From positions 541,001-605,000 of the forward strand of contig JAQFVV010012416.1 of the NCBI GenBank assembly GCA_028023455.1: a stretch of 64,000 nt of DNA, read 5' to 3'. This stretch comes from Epiperipatus broadwayi. Lineage: Eukaryota; Onychophora; Udeonychophora; Euonychophora; Peripatidae. Position 1 is the first letter of the stretch; each line of letters starts with the position of its first letter. The notes under the pieces were generated by a model. The model was given only the letters and a program-made list of their open reading frames with translations. It had not been told where the DNA came from and made no database searches. The position numbers and the translations under genes were made by a program. Positions 63,359 to 64,000 of this stretch are shown in pieces.

Positions 63359-63655
63359 AAAATCACATTTTTCTTTTTTTTTTTTTGCCATAATATCCTA
63401 TAAATATAATTTATCCAAACCGCTTCAAACACTTTTTAGCAAAACTCTTTATTTGTACATATATATACACCTATGTTTCGACTGACCTGCAGTCTTCTTC
63501 AGAGCAAATTTATTTTGATCTTTTTTTTTTTTTAGATGATCAAAATAAACTTGCTCTGAAAAAGACTGCAGGTCAGTCAAAATGTAGATGTATATATATG
63601 TACAAATAAAGAGTTTTGCTAAAAAGTGATCTCTTTCTTTCAAAAATGTGATTTT
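63359..63655. repeat. Foldback element with 91-base arms
   Basis: Arms 63430-63520 and 63538-63628 match at about 85 of 91 positions with an 18-base T-rich loop. They share CACTTTTTAGCAAAACTC and GACTGACCTGCAGTC. An outer pair AAAATCACATTTTT (63359) and AAAAATGTGATTTT (63642) extends the symmetry with extra T-rich DNA on the left. The minus frame at 63449-63643 is a shadow. Confidence 0.85.
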
Positions 63656-63699
63656 CTTTTTTATCTCTGAATAACAAAACTACTTTTTCTCTGCATTTG

Positions 63700-64000
63700 T
63701 CTGAAGGTTTGAAGTGATGGCACTTTAGCATTAATTATTTGTTGGACTATTTCCATCATTTAATATTAAGAACTGAATGTCTAGGAAAATCCTAAACTTT
63801 ATTTGAACTCCCTAAATACATTCAGCTATTAGTAAATAGAACACGTTAGTATTTAACACAATGTTTCAATTGATATTATTTTCCTCTCTTTTTCAGGTGT
63901 TGCTGGCCTAATGAGTGTTAGCATGGGGATTGATCCTGGACCTTTAGAATCTTAACTATTGAATTTTAAGGTAAGGTTCTAACATATTCAAAAATTGAAA
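63700..64000 (-). mobile_element. Family K SINE, cut by window end
   Basis: Starts with the flank word TGTCTGAAGGTTTGAAGTGA, then the tail TTGGACTATTTCCATCAT, CTTTTTCAGGTGTTGCTGG, and TTGATCCTGGACCTTTAGAA (B-box complement) with TTGAATTTTAAGGTAAGG. The A-box half continues towards or beyond the end of the window. Whether a partner copy makes this a palindrome cannot be seen. Confidence 0.65.

Overview
The window reads as AT-rich (I estimate about 70-75 percent A+T), gene-poor DNA from an animal nuclear genome. I find no open reading frame that I can support as an intact protein-coding gene; nearly all of the longer frames are translations of repeats, microsatellites or chance AT-rich frames. 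The repeat content points to an invertebrate, and a cephalopod such as an octopus is my best inference. It includes several tRNA-derived short retroposon families with recognisable pol III A and B boxes, degenerate RTE-type non-LTR reverse transcriptase fragments, one hAT-type terminal sequence, many (TA)n tracts and an unusual number of large inverted repeats. The species cannot be fixed from sequence alone.

Layout. 1-6.2 kb: a small inverted repeat, a patch of higher GC (about 1.2-1.85 kb), a 770-base foldback (2.14-2.91 kb), an antisense RTE fragment (4.14-4.51 kb), and a SINE copy (family R) followed by a hairpin with 70-base arms. 6.2-14 kb: a 610-base foldback of family F (7.5-8.1 kb), a K-family SINE (9.5 kb), a tRNA-shaped retroposon with a 14-base target duplication (11.3 kb) and a head-to-head SINE pair (13.2-13.8 kb). 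14-25 kb: plain AT-rich DNA, a repeat with a period near 360 bases (16.9-18.06 kb), one copy of a 1-kb dispersed repeat (18.8-19.8 kb), an antisense RTE fragment (21.2-21.8 kb) and a second head-to-head SINE (24.0-24.6 kb). 25-38 kb: a tRNA-Gly(TCC)-like retroposon (25.4 kb), a five-unit tandem array of tRNA-derived units each ending in a T run (27.5-28.1 kb), foldbacks at 29.5 and 34.4 kb, SINEs and a long (ATT)n tract. 38-53 kb: mostly AT-rich background, with an (AT)n tract, a suspicious A/T homopolymer zone (42.9-43.3 kb), two foldbacks sharing a terminal sequence (47.3 and 50.95 kb) and the second copy of the 1-kb repeat (51.5-52.4 kb). 53-64 kb: the hAT fragment, three tRNA-shaped retroposons packed into 0.85 kb, a 1.2-kb nested foldback (56.6-57.8 kb), and a further foldback and SINE at the end.

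There is no operon or gene set to interpret. The main story is the biology of small mobile elements. One family of about 90-base retroposons keeps an almost complete tRNA cloverleaf, carries a TGTCAA/TTGACA clamp just outside the acceptor stem, has an A-rich tail and lies between target-site duplications. SINEs and foldback elements here are repeatedly arranged as head-to-head palindromes. I did all comparisons by eye, so identities and boundaries are approximate.
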